Below are positions 18,401-25,913 of a stretch of 64,000 nt of DNA, piece by piece. The notes beneath the pieces were generated by a model. The model saw only the letters and a list, made by a program, of their open reading frames with translations. It was not told where the DNA came from and did no database searches. The stretch spans positions 474,600-538,599 of the forward strand of contig JACRJX010000041.1 of the NCBI GenBank assembly GCA_016235595.1, written 5' to 3'. The stretch's first letter is position 1. Every line of letters begins with the position of its first letter. The DNA is from Verrucomicrobiota bacterium (GTDB lineage Bacteria > Verrucomicrobiota > Verrucomicrobiia > CAIQCK01). A program made the position numbers and the translations under genes.

Positions 18401-19470
18401 TCGGCCGTCGCCACACCCTTGAGGGAGACCGACGCGGCTGGTGACGTGAGCTGCAAATCCAGATCCGTCTGGCGGGCGTCGCGCGCTTTGAAATCGTAAG
18501 CGAATCGGATCGCGCCTGGCTTGAGGGTCCGGATGACGTTCGTGCCGCGGCTGGCGAGCAGGAGTGTAACCTGCGACACGTCGAGTATGATCTGTCCTTT
18601 GCCGGAAGGCTTCGCCATGCCGTCGAGCGCAAGACGACCCGAGCCGGCAAATGTGCCCTCGAATTTTTTCACCGACCCGACCGAGCCGAACAGCGGTGTC
18701 AACGGCGCCAGCAACGCCGGTGTAATGGCGTAGTCAAGCTCGGCCTTCATGTTGGCAATATCGATTTTGCCGCCGCTCGCCACGAGCACGTGGGCCTTTA
18801 CGTCGAGCGATCCATCGGCGTTCTTGATAACGAATGTCACTGGTTTGTCGAGTGAGTCCACGCGCGTCTCAACCCGCAGTGGCGACAATGCGACAGGTTG
18901 CGGCAACGCCGGTGTTTTGACGCTGATACCCAGGTCTTCGATGAGCAGGCTCGCGACGACGATCGGCGCCGCCGCGACCGCTTCCGCTGCCGGTGGCGCT
19001 GAAGGCGGAGCAACCGGCGTGGTCGGGACGGCTGGCTTTGGTTTCTTCGCCAGGCAGGCAAAGTTGAGCCGGTCCTTGTCATCCTGCTCGATAAAGACCT
19101 GCGGTTTCACAACGTGGAGGCTGCCGTTGAGGACCACTTTGCCGCCCAGCAGCGCCAACAGGCTGGGGTCGGCTGTGATGCGCTCAACGGTGACGCACGG
19201 CCCGGCGGAAAACCCGGCCGGATTGCCGATGCGCAGGTCCTCAAGCTCCAGTCCACTGAACAGCGAGAACGACAACCGGCCGATCGTCGGTTCGCCGTTG
19301 AGCGAGTCGCGCAACGCGTCAACGACCTTTGGCCGGACGACCGCATTGGTAATGACCGGCATCAACAGGACCAGCAGGACGAGAACTGCCAACAAACCTC
19401 CCAAAATGAACAACCATTTCTTCCCACGGCTTGGCGCGGGACCGGGTGAAAAACCTTCAGGCGTAGTCAT
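15496..19470 (-). CDS. Large AsmA-family envelope protein
   Basis: 1324 residues from ATG 19470. A single N-terminal membrane anchor (about residues 18-40, WLFILGGLLAVLVLLVLLMP) precedes a very long, beta-rich, Ala/Gly/Lys-rich region typical of AsmA/TamB-like bridge proteins. The start of the AsmA domain is visible (VVDALRDSLNGEPTIGRLSF, LELEDLRIGNPAGFS), and the C-terminus has the usual LSGLELTLAGTVRFDQ and NMQVGLPMPKKI segments. AsmA-family proteins are linked to lipid transport or assembly between membranes; this is family knowledge, not shown here. An in-frame upstream ATG overlaps the divergent gene's region and is not used. Confidence 0.85.
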   Translation of the reverse strand: MTTPEGFSPGPAPSRGKKWLFILGGLLAVLVLLVLLMPVITNAVVRPKVVDALRDSLNGEPTIGRLSFSLFSGLELEDLRIGNPAGFSAGPCVTVERITADPSLLALLGGKVVLNGSLHVVKPQVFIEQDDKDRLNFACLAKKPKPAVPTTPVAPPSAPPAAEAVAAAPIVVASLLIEDLGISVKTPALPQPVALSPLRVETRVDSLDKPVTFVIKNADGSLDVKAHVLVASGGKIDIANMKAELDYAITPALLAPLTPLFGSVGSVKKFEGTFAGSGRLALDGMAKPSGKGQIILDVSQVTLLLASRGTNVIRTLKPGAIRFAYDFKARDARQTDLDLQLTSPAASVSLKGVATADPAAPALQGDVTMQADIAALAERFPGVIATGRKLQGRITGGIQGLKASAKIIEGNLDIRGEGLAETGPDGALVPLVKELAARLRLAVNIEKSVYHIEDLKAHMDDALDAKGRLQFEKKGAGSALEVDLHASADLDALMAKARRFTDLIPPTLPLSGRVNAHLIVPPETSGQAGTPISLQAEINGLKTSGIQIPDGKLELTGVGSPGWTKVEFKSVSLVARVLPAGAVAGRQPLEIKVAGRGTTDFGAGRYEVPEVRVTMPGATFAAAASVVLPKGGDIGAATVNAAANAAGNVQPLFDLARVWGVSLEGMDGRGSVTAQFEADGTLAQLAVKKLHAELKDFAMTGPKAPSAIRWPQTLTCDIVTTVNAVDPLKTPIEIFSGAARIAGIEVASLKGKLALDPNSDQSDLQMAGSLDPVALVAAAPGYFKGATVAGGAGPFEMRLRGALLGAKQEIAAKLDLPETTLKPARLAGGPVSLGKPSLDVQASLDSASGSYRVTRASLKTALANLDAQANVALDAQGKLATLDGHLEGAADLTTLGTVAVAVGALTNNTELAGNLKVAADVKASGGAFPYTATLTGQNIRFKGPQTKGIAIDEPEPVAKLTGTFANTKDGFTVSIATGSELRAQVARGVVSGTIRSLASQPLSAENLVADLTYDPVRLKPLLTAFDAGEIRGTGAQSASIAFTGPLSPGTNTLAWLGDISLVAKLSYGTYAYTDVIIEGPPLAAEMKGGRLPLDYACKINGGATSLKGDVDVNKRTHLTLSAKDIGLTLGLARFLGLLEKGAIQGAASLDADVTYDGPLPLPKPANLTDLLAAKLTGKGSFMAKNLRIQGVPMLAEITNFVGQGQADAAGDIQPTNFVIERGEFRMDKAVMHLSGLELTLAGTVRFDQTLNMQVGLPMPKKIRDANATVAQYLPATITVPVRGRIGATQIDYNAAASAALGEAGTNALKSKAGDLMKGFFGGKK

Positions 19471-19627
19471 GAAACAATGCCTCCAAGTGTGCTTGTGGTG
19501 TTGAAAACTTGTGTAAGTTGGACCAATCATGCACGAATATCAACTGTGGTCTTGCCATCCTGTAGTTGAGTCTGGTGAAATCCTTGCATTAGCCGGCGGC
19601 TTTCGCTACAGTCCGCGGCGCAATTTC

Positions 19628-22600
19628 ATGAAAAAACTAGTTGTTTTCGCAGTTTTCGCGACGGTGGTTTTCATCCAGTGTGGGCCGCTGTTCGCAGCCG
19701 CGCCAGCGCGTGACGCTTCCGACCTCTTCCTGCGCGCCTACCTCCAGATTCAGGAGGGTGACAGCGCATTTGATAAGGGCGACTACACGGCCGCGCAGAC
19801 CCGCTACAAGGACGCGCTGACCATCCTCAAGGACATCCAATCCGTCCAGCCCGATTGGAACCCGCACATCATCAATTTCCGCGAACGCTACTGCAACCAA
19901 CGCGTCGACGAGGCCAAAGCGCGGCTTGCTGGCAACGCGTCCGCAAAGACGCCCGCCGCACCCGCCGCTACCGCCTCAACGCAGACCACGCCGCAACCAC
20001 CCGCAACGGGCGCCGGTGCCGGTGGGGCCGAGCAGAAACAGCCTTCGTCCGATCTTTCCCAGGAATTGGAGCGTCTGCGCGAACAAGTCCGCCGCATGCA
20101 AGCCGAACGCGCTGCCGCGCCGCCACCGGTGGTTGCACCCATACCAGCTCCCGCGCCTGCGCCCGTGCCCACGCCCGAACCAAAACGCGCCGAAGCCGAA
20201 AACGCGCAGGTGAAGAAACTGGAGTCCGAACTGGCCGACATGCGGAAGCAGTTGCAGCAATTCATTGGGGATAAACACCAGACGCCGCCGCCCGTGCCGT
20301 TGCCCAGTACCGACGCCCAGCGCGTGACGGAGATGACCGACCAGATCGCGACGTTGCGTTCACAACTGCAACAACTGCTCGCCGAACGCGCACAGTGGGA
20401 ACAGTCGCGGCAGGAGTTTGCGCGATTGCAGGCCGAACGCTCCTCGCTGCTCAGCCAGCTTCAAGAGAAAGACCAGCGTCTCTCCGCCGGCCCATCCGCG
20501 CTTGAAGCCAGCCAGGCGAAGGCACTCACCGAGCAACTGGCGCAATCGGCCCGCACCATCGAGGCGTTGCGCTCCGAAAGCAAGCAGCTCTCCGCCGAGC
20601 TTACCACCGTCCGAAACGACGCGCGCGACAAGGCCACCAAGGTTGCCCAACTCATGCCGCTGACCGACCAACTCACCGCCACGAAGGCGGAAATTGCGAA
20701 GATCCGCGAAGAGCTTGCCGCCAAGGACCAGCAGATCATTGCCAAGCAACAGGCGCTCGTCACCAAGAGCCAGGAAGCCGCCCAAGCGGAGATGCAGATC
20801 AAAGACATGGCCGCTCTCCAGAAATCCAACGTCAACCTCCGCCTCTCGCTCGACAAGGTCGAGTCGCTCATCACCCTCGGCAAGAACCGCGAACAAGAAT
20901 CGTCCGCGCAGATTGATCAGCTCAAGCAGCAACTTCAGGAAGTGAAGACCCAGCTCACCGAAGCCCAGCGCAAGGATGCCGAGGTCGCGAAGCTTCGCAA
21001 AGAACTCGCCGACAAGAATCTCGAGGTCAACCACGCACAGGATCAGGTCAAGAACCTCACTCCACTCCAGAAGACCAACGCCGATCTCCGCCTCTCGATG
21101 AGCAAGGCCGAGGCCCTCGTTGCCGCCGCGATGAATCGCGAACGCGAATCGGCCGCGCAATTCGAGCAGCTCAAACAACAGCTCAAGGAAGCCGAAACGC
21201 AACTGGCCGACGCGCGCCGCAAGCCCGCGAAGCCAGCCGCGGTGTCCGCCGCTGACGCTGCCGCTGCCGCCCAAGTCGAGGAACTGAAGCGAAAACTGGA
21301 AGAATCCGAACGCCGTGCCGCTACCGATCGTGCCCAAGCCGACGGCGCCGCTGCTGCCCAGGTCGAGGAGTGGAAGCGGAAACTGGAGGAGGTCGAACGC
21401 CGCGCCAAAGCCGATCGCGCCGCTGCTGCCCAAGTCGATGAGCTGAAGCGGAAGCTGGAAGAAGCCGGGCGCCGTGCCACTACCAATCGTACCCCAACTG
21501 ATGCCGCCGCTGTGGCCCAAACCGAGGAGTTGAAACGGAAGCTGGAGGAAGCCGAAGGCCGCGCCAAAGCAAACCAAGCCGCTGCTGCCCGAGCCGAGGA
21601 ATTGAAACAAAAGCTGGAAGAAGCCGAGCGCCGTGCCAAAACCGACCGCGCTGCCGTTGCCCAAGTCGAGGAGTTGAAGCAGAAGCTGGCAGAATCCGAA
21701 CGCCGCGCCGCTGTCGACCGCGCCAAGGCCGATCACATTGCTATGGCCCAAGTCGAAGAGTTGAAACGGAAGCTGGAAGAAGCCGAAGGCCGTGCCAAAG
21801 CCGATCGCGCCACTGTTGCCCAAGTCGAGGAGTTGAAGCAAAAGCTGGCAGAATCTGAACGTCGCGCTGCTGCCGACCGGACCAAGGCCGACCGCACCGC
21901 TGTGACCCAGGTCGAGGAGTTGAAACGGAAGCTGGAAGAAGCCGAAGGCCGCGCCACCGATGCCGCCAAGAACCGGGTGACCCTGGTGAAGGAAAGGGAC
22001 CTGCTCCAGCTGGCTATCGAGAAGAAAACGACCGAATATCAGCAGTTCACCCAGAAGACCGCCGCCGACCGCAAAAAGCTGGCGTCGCTGGAGAAGAAAT
22101 ACAGCGAGTTGAACCATCAGGTGAGCGTGCTGGAAATGACCAGCCGCAAGCTCTCGCCGGAAGAAGAGGCGTTCTTGAAACGGACCGAAGTGCTCGTCCA
22201 GCAAACCGGCAGTGACAGCGTTAGCGGCGAGATCAACGCCAACGTCCACCGCGCCAAGGAACGCGCGTTGGCACAGGTCGCCGCGCTCGATGTGCCCGCG
22301 AGCATCCCGCTCCGGCCCGCGCCGAAGGTCGCACAGGCCACGCCCGCGCCTGAAACGACTCGTGTTGCCAGCAACTCCACCAACAGTGCCGTCCGTACCA
22401 GCCCATCGCAGACGACGACTCCGCCAGCAGCCGCCGCGCGCACCAGCCCGCCGCAGATGCCGACTTCGCCAACAGCTGCCGTTCCCACAGGCGCGTCACA
22501 GGCGGCGGCTCCGCCAACAGCCGCTGCGCGTTCTGCTGCGCCGGAAATCTCGGCGGACCTGAAACCGCTGGTGGACGAAGCCCGTGATCTCTTCAGCCAG

Positions 22601-23122
22601 AAGAAGTTTGAAGAGGCCGCCGTCAAATACCGCGAGATCCTCAAGCGCGACCCGGAGAATCTCTTCGGCCTCTCCAACCTCGCCGTCATCCGCTTCCAGC
22701 AGGACCGGCTCGAAGAAGCCGAGCATCTCCTCAATCGCGCGATCCAAATTGCGCCCAACGACGCTTACTCCCACGCCACCATCGGCATCATCTACTTCAA
22801 GCAGGAACGCACCGACGACGCCATCGAGGAACTGACCCGCGCGCTCAAGCTCAATCCCGGCAACGTCGAAGCCCACAACTACCTCGGCATCGCTTGCTGG
22901 AAGAAGGGCTGGCGCTCTGCGGCTGAACAGGAATTGCGCCGCGCCATCGAGATGCGCCCGGACTACGCCGACGCCCACTACAACCTCTCCGTCATTTACG
23001 CGACGCAGAAACCGCCCTTCCTCGGCCTGGCCAAGTTCCACTATCGCAAGACGCTCGAACTCGGCCGTTCGCGCGATCTCAATCTGGAAAAGTCCCTGGC
23101 CGGTGACACGTTGGATAAGTAA
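19628..23122 (+). CDS. Exported long coiled-coil protein with C-terminal TPR domain
   Basis: 1164 residues from ATG 19628, with signal peptide MKKLVVFAVFATVVFIQCGPLFAA. Order: short N-terminal TPR-like segment (residues ~25-95), Ala/Pro/Thr-rich linkers, a coiled coil covering most of residues ~140-860, an Ala/Pro/Ser/Thr-rich linker, and four or so TPR units from about residue 970 (NLFGLSNLAVIRFQQDRLEE, NDAYSHATIGIIYFKQERTD). Within the coiled coil, nine tandem units begin like QVEELKRKLEEAEGRA (see the repeat entry). Likely a periplasmic scaffold; no enzymatic domain seen. Probably followed by the GH5-like gene 83 bp downstream. Confidence 0.8.
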   Translation: MKKLVVFAVFATVVFIQCGPLFAAAPARDASDLFLRAYLQIQEGDSAFDKGDYTAAQTRYKDALTILKDIQSVQPDWNPHIINFRERYCNQRVDEAKARLAGNASAKTPAAPAATASTQTTPQPPATGAGAGGAEQKQPSSDLSQELERLREQVRRMQAERAAAPPPVVAPIPAPAPAPVPTPEPKRAEAENAQVKKLESELADMRKQLQQFIGDKHQTPPPVPLPSTDAQRVTEMTDQIATLRSQLQQLLAERAQWEQSRQEFARLQAERSSLLSQLQEKDQRLSAGPSALEASQAKALTEQLAQSARTIEALRSESKQLSAELTTVRNDARDKATKVAQLMPLTDQLTATKAEIAKIREELAAKDQQIIAKQQALVTKSQEAAQAEMQIKDMAALQKSNVNLRLSLDKVESLITLGKNREQESSAQIDQLKQQLQEVKTQLTEAQRKDAEVAKLRKELADKNLEVNHAQDQVKNLTPLQKTNADLRLSMSKAEALVAAAMNRERESAAQFEQLKQQLKEAETQLADARRKPAKPAAVSAADAAAAAQVEELKRKLEESERRAATDRAQADGAAAAQVEEWKRKLEEVERRAKADRAAAAQVDELKRKLEEAGRRATTNRTPTDAAAVAQTEELKRKLEEAEGRAKANQAAAARAEELKQKLEEAERRAKTDRAAVAQVEELKQKLAESERRAAVDRAKADHIAMAQVEELKRKLEEAEGRAKADRATVAQVEELKQKLAESERRAAADRTKADRTAVTQVEELKRKLEEAEGRATDAAKNRVTLVKERDLLQLAIEKKTTEYQQFTQKTAADRKKLASLEKKYSELNHQVSVLEMTSRKLSPEEEAFLKRTEVLVQQTGSDSVSGEINANVHRAKERALAQVAALDVPASIPLRPAPKVAQATPAPETTRVASNSTNSAVRTSPSQTTTPPAAAARTSPPQMPTSPTAAVPTGASQAAAPPTAAARSAAPEISADLKPLVDEARDLFSQKKFEEAAVKYREILKRDPENLFGLSNLAVIRFQQDRLEEAEHLLNRAIQIAPNDAYSHATIGIIYFKQERTDDAIEELTRALKLNPGNVEAHNYLGIACWKKGWRSAAEQELRRAIEMRPDYADAHYNLSVIYATQKPPFLGLAKFHYRKTLELGRSRDLNLEKSLAGDTLDK
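21262..21960 (+). repeat. Nine tandem coiled-coil repeat units inside the TPR protein gene
   Basis: The translated units start near QVEELKRKLEE and have two lengths, 29 or 24 residues, in the order 29, 24, 29, 24, 24, 29, 24, 29, then a final unit. The long form carries an extra five residues such as AKADH or AQADG after the basic xDR motif. DNA units are correspondingly about 87 and 72 bp. The nearly alternating order suggests a 53-residue double unit was the element that multiplied. Confidence 0.8.
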
Positions 23123-23148
23123 GCCCGGAAATCCAGATTCGCTGTGTA

Positions 23149-23170
23149 GTGCCGGCGCCCTTGCCGGCAC
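23149..23170. repeat. Palindrome in 5' region of GH5-like gene
   Basis: GTGCCGGC pairs perfectly with GCCGGCAC around GCCCTT, 36 bp before the GH5-like start and 26 bp after the preceding stop. There is no T-run. The same GTGCCGGC core occurs near 58.4 kb, so it is probably a dispersed palindromic repeat. Confidence 0.5.
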
Positions 23171-23205
23171 GACTCCGGTTTCCAGGCTTCAACACGGAGA
23201 CGATC

Positions 23206-25881
23206 ATGAAGCTCAGCGCACGAAATGTGTGGACTACCGTAATCCTGGCGATGTTTTCGTGCCAAGCGTGTGCCGCCGCGGAATCGGAACCATGGGTGCC
23301 GTTCCATCTGCCGTGGGAAGCGCCGCCGGGCGCGGTTGCCGACGCCCGCTTCCTGCTCGACGCGCCCGCGGGCAAACACGGCCCGATCACGGTGCGCGAC
23401 GGCCACCTCGCCTTCAAGAACGGCAAACGCACTCGCTTCTGGGCCACCAACCTCTCCGGTGAAGCTTGCTGCCCGCCGCCCGAAGTTGCGCCCCGCGCCG
23501 CCGACCGGCTTGCCAAGTTCGGCTTCAACCTCGTCCGCTTCCACGGGCTCGACTCCCATTGGGGCAAGACGCTTTTCCCAAAGAATGCGCCCGACACGCA
23601 GCACTTCGACGCTGAACAAATCGACAAGCTCGACCGGATGATTGCCGAACTGGAGAAGCGCGGCATCTACATCAACCTCAACCTCCACGTCGGTCGTCAC
23701 TTCACGCCCGGCGACGGCCTGCCGCAGACCGAATCCCTCGGCTACGCCAAGTACTGCGTCCTCTTCGACCCGCGTATGATCGAGCTGCAAAAGGATTACG
23801 CCCGCAAGCTGCTCGGTCATCGCAATTCCTACACCGGCCACACCTACGCCGACGACCCCGCCGTCATCATCATCGAGTTGACCAACGAGAACTCGCTCTT
23901 CGGAGGTTGGACCAGCGGCTTCCTGCGCGGAAAACAGACCCAGCGCAACACAGGCACATGGGCCGACATCCCGCCCTACTACGGGGAGGAGCTCACGCGA
24001 TTCTACAACCAGTGGCTTGCGAAGCGTTATCCGACACGCGAGATGCTCGTCGCAGCGTGGCAGGATGGCGCGCGACTTCCGGGCGCGCAATTGCTGAAGA
24101 ACGCTGACTTTAGCGGCGGCGTCGAAGGCTGGGAGCTTTCCAAGCAGCAATCGGCCACAGCCAGGCTCGAAGCGACGCGCGAGGCGCCCGGCGGCAAACC
24201 GTGCGCGAAAGTCACCGTCACAAGCGTGGACAGCACGCCGTGGCACATCATGCTCACGCAGCGTCCATTGAAGCTGCAAAAAGGGATGAAGTATCGCGTC
24301 GCGTTTCGCGCACGTGCCCTGGCGACACGCCGGCTTGCTGCCGAGGTTTGCCACAGTTCGCCCTATCGAGGCTATGGCAACTCGCACTTCGAGGTCGGCA
24401 CGGAATGGCGCGACTGTCAGTTCACGTTCATCGCGCCGGAGGACGACGATCAGGTGAGGCTCAGCTTCCAGTTTGGCGAAGCGATTGGCACCGCATGGAT
24501 CAGCGACGTGATTCTGCATGAAGCGCCGGTCTACAGCCTGCGCAATGACGAAGACCCGGCGCGCGGCACGGTGCGGCGACTGGAACCTGAGGAGTTTGCG
24601 GGCCATACCGTGGCGCGTTTTCGCGACGAGGGCCGGTTCTACTACGAGCTGGAAAGCCGCTACAACCGCGAGATGTATCGCTTCCTGCGGGACGAGCTGA
24701 AGGTGCGTGCGCTCATCGAGGGCACCAATCACAATTACGGCCTGCCGTGCCTGCGGGCCGAATCGTTGCTCGACCTGATGGACTGCCACGCTTACTGGCA
24801 GCATCCGCGCTTTCCGCGCCAGCCGTGGTCGCGCACCGACTGGGACATCGGCAACACCGCGATGCTCGATGCGCCACTCGGCAACTGCATCTCTCAACTT
24901 TGCCGCTCATCGGTCGTTGGCAAGCCGTTTACCGTCAGCGAATACAACCATCCGTTCCCGAACGAATACGGCTGCGAGATGCCGCTGCTGTTGGCGGCTT
25001 ACGCGAGCCTGCAAGACTGGGACGCGGTCTATGGCTACACGTTCAACCACCGCTGGGACGACGCGCTGCTCGGCGGCGACCAGGTCACGGGCTTCTTTGA
25101 CATCGCCAACGAAGTCAGCAAGATGGCCCAGATGCCGACGGCGTCGCTCATGTTCCAGCGCGGCGACGTGCGCGTCGCGAAGAAACTCGTCACAGTCAGC
25201 TACGACGAGAACCGCACCTACGACAGCCTCAAAGAAAAACGATGGGACCGCATCGGGTTCCACCTCGATGGCGAGTTTTCGCCGTTGCTGCCGCTGGTGC
25301 ATCGTTTCCGCGTCGAGCGCTTCGATGCGGCGCACACGACGAGCGTCGCCGGCCTCGGTTTCACGCCACCGGAAGGCCGCATCGCCAGCGACACGGGTGA
25401 ACTGCTCTGGGAATCGGGTGAGAAGCGCACGGGCCGGCTGACAATCAGCACGCCGCGCGCGCAAGCCGCGGTCGGCTGGATTGGCGGCAAGACGCTCAAG
25501 ACGACCGACGCGGAATTTCACCTCAACACACCGTTCTGTGCCGTCAGCCTCGCCGCGCTCGACGGCCAGCCGCTCTCGAAGTCAAAACGAATACTGCTGG
25601 TCGCCGTCGCCCGTTGTGCGAACACCGGCATGAAGTGGAACGCCGAGCGCACCAGCATCAACGACAAATGGGGCGGTCCTCCGCTGCTCATCGAAGCCGT
25701 TGAAGGACGGGTTGTCCTGTGCCGCGACCCGAAGGCGGCGCCGTTGCAGCTTTTGCCGCTCGATGGCGTAGGCAAGCCACGCAGCAACGACGCTTCGACA
25801 CTGGTCCAGGATGGCGTCGGCGCAACTTTTGATCTGAAGTCCGCCGACGGCACAGCGTGGTATGTCCTGACTGCCAAGTAG
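23206..25881 (+). CDS. Secreted clan GH-A (GH5-like) glycoside hydrolase
   Basis: 891 residues. ATG 23206 has a good ribosome binding site (ggaga, 6-nt spacing) and gives a signal peptide (MKLSARNVWTTVILAMFSCQ). A TIM-barrel region shows FGFNLVRFHGLDSHWGK, GIYINLNLHVGRHF and VIIIELTNENSLFGGW; Glu228 in TNEN is the likely acid/base. A probable carbohydrate-binding insert (residues ~300-430, NADFSGGVEGWEL) follows. The likely nucleophile is Glu579 in TVSEYNHPF. A C-terminal beta-rich part follows. NEN replaces the usual NEP. The substrate is unknown; plant or algal polysaccharide is an inference. Confidence 0.82.
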   Translation: MKLSARNVWTTVILAMFSCQACAAAESEPWVPFHLPWEAPPGAVADARFLLDAPAGKHGPITVRDGHLAFKNGKRTRFWATNLSGEACCPPPEVAPRAADRLAKFGFNLVRFHGLDSHWGKTLFPKNAPDTQHFDAEQIDKLDRMIAELEKRGIYINLNLHVGRHFTPGDGLPQTESLGYAKYCVLFDPRMIELQKDYARKLLGHRNSYTGHTYADDPAVIIIELTNENSLFGGWTSGFLRGKQTQRNTGTWADIPPYYGEELTRFYNQWLAKRYPTREMLVAAWQDGARLPGAQLLKNADFSGGVEGWELSKQQSATARLEATREAPGGKPCAKVTVTSVDSTPWHIMLTQRPLKLQKGMKYRVAFRARALATRRLAAEVCHSSPYRGYGNSHFEVGTEWRDCQFTFIAPEDDDQVRLSFQFGEAIGTAWISDVILHEAPVYSLRNDEDPARGTVRRLEPEEFAGHTVARFRDEGRFYYELESRYNREMYRFLRDELKVRALIEGTNHNYGLPCLRAESLLDLMDCHAYWQHPRFPRQPWSRTDWDIGNTAMLDAPLGNCISQLCRSSVVGKPFTVSEYNHPFPNEYGCEMPLLLAAYASLQDWDAVYGYTFNHRWDDALLGGDQVTGFFDIANEVSKMAQMPTASLMFQRGDVRVAKKLVTVSYDENRTYDSLKEKRWDRIGFHLDGEFSPLLPLVHRFRVERFDAAHTTSVAGLGFTPPEGRIASDTGELLWESGEKRTGRLTISTPRAQAAVGWIGGKTLKTTDAEFHLNTPFCAVSLAALDGQPLSKSKRILLVAVARCANTGMKWNAERTSINDKWGGPPLLIEAVEGRVVLCRDPKAAPLQLLPLDGVGKPRSNDASTLVQDGVGATFDLKSADGTAWYVLTAK

Positions 25882-25913
25882 CCAGGATGATAAACTGCGC
25901 CGCTGGGTCGGGA

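Noticed and set aside
20360..22249. 629-residue Leu/Phe/Gly-rich open frame on the minus strand
   Set aside because: It mirrors the coiled-coil repeat on the other strand, so its own repeats (LPFQLLDLG-like) are a by-product of that repeat.
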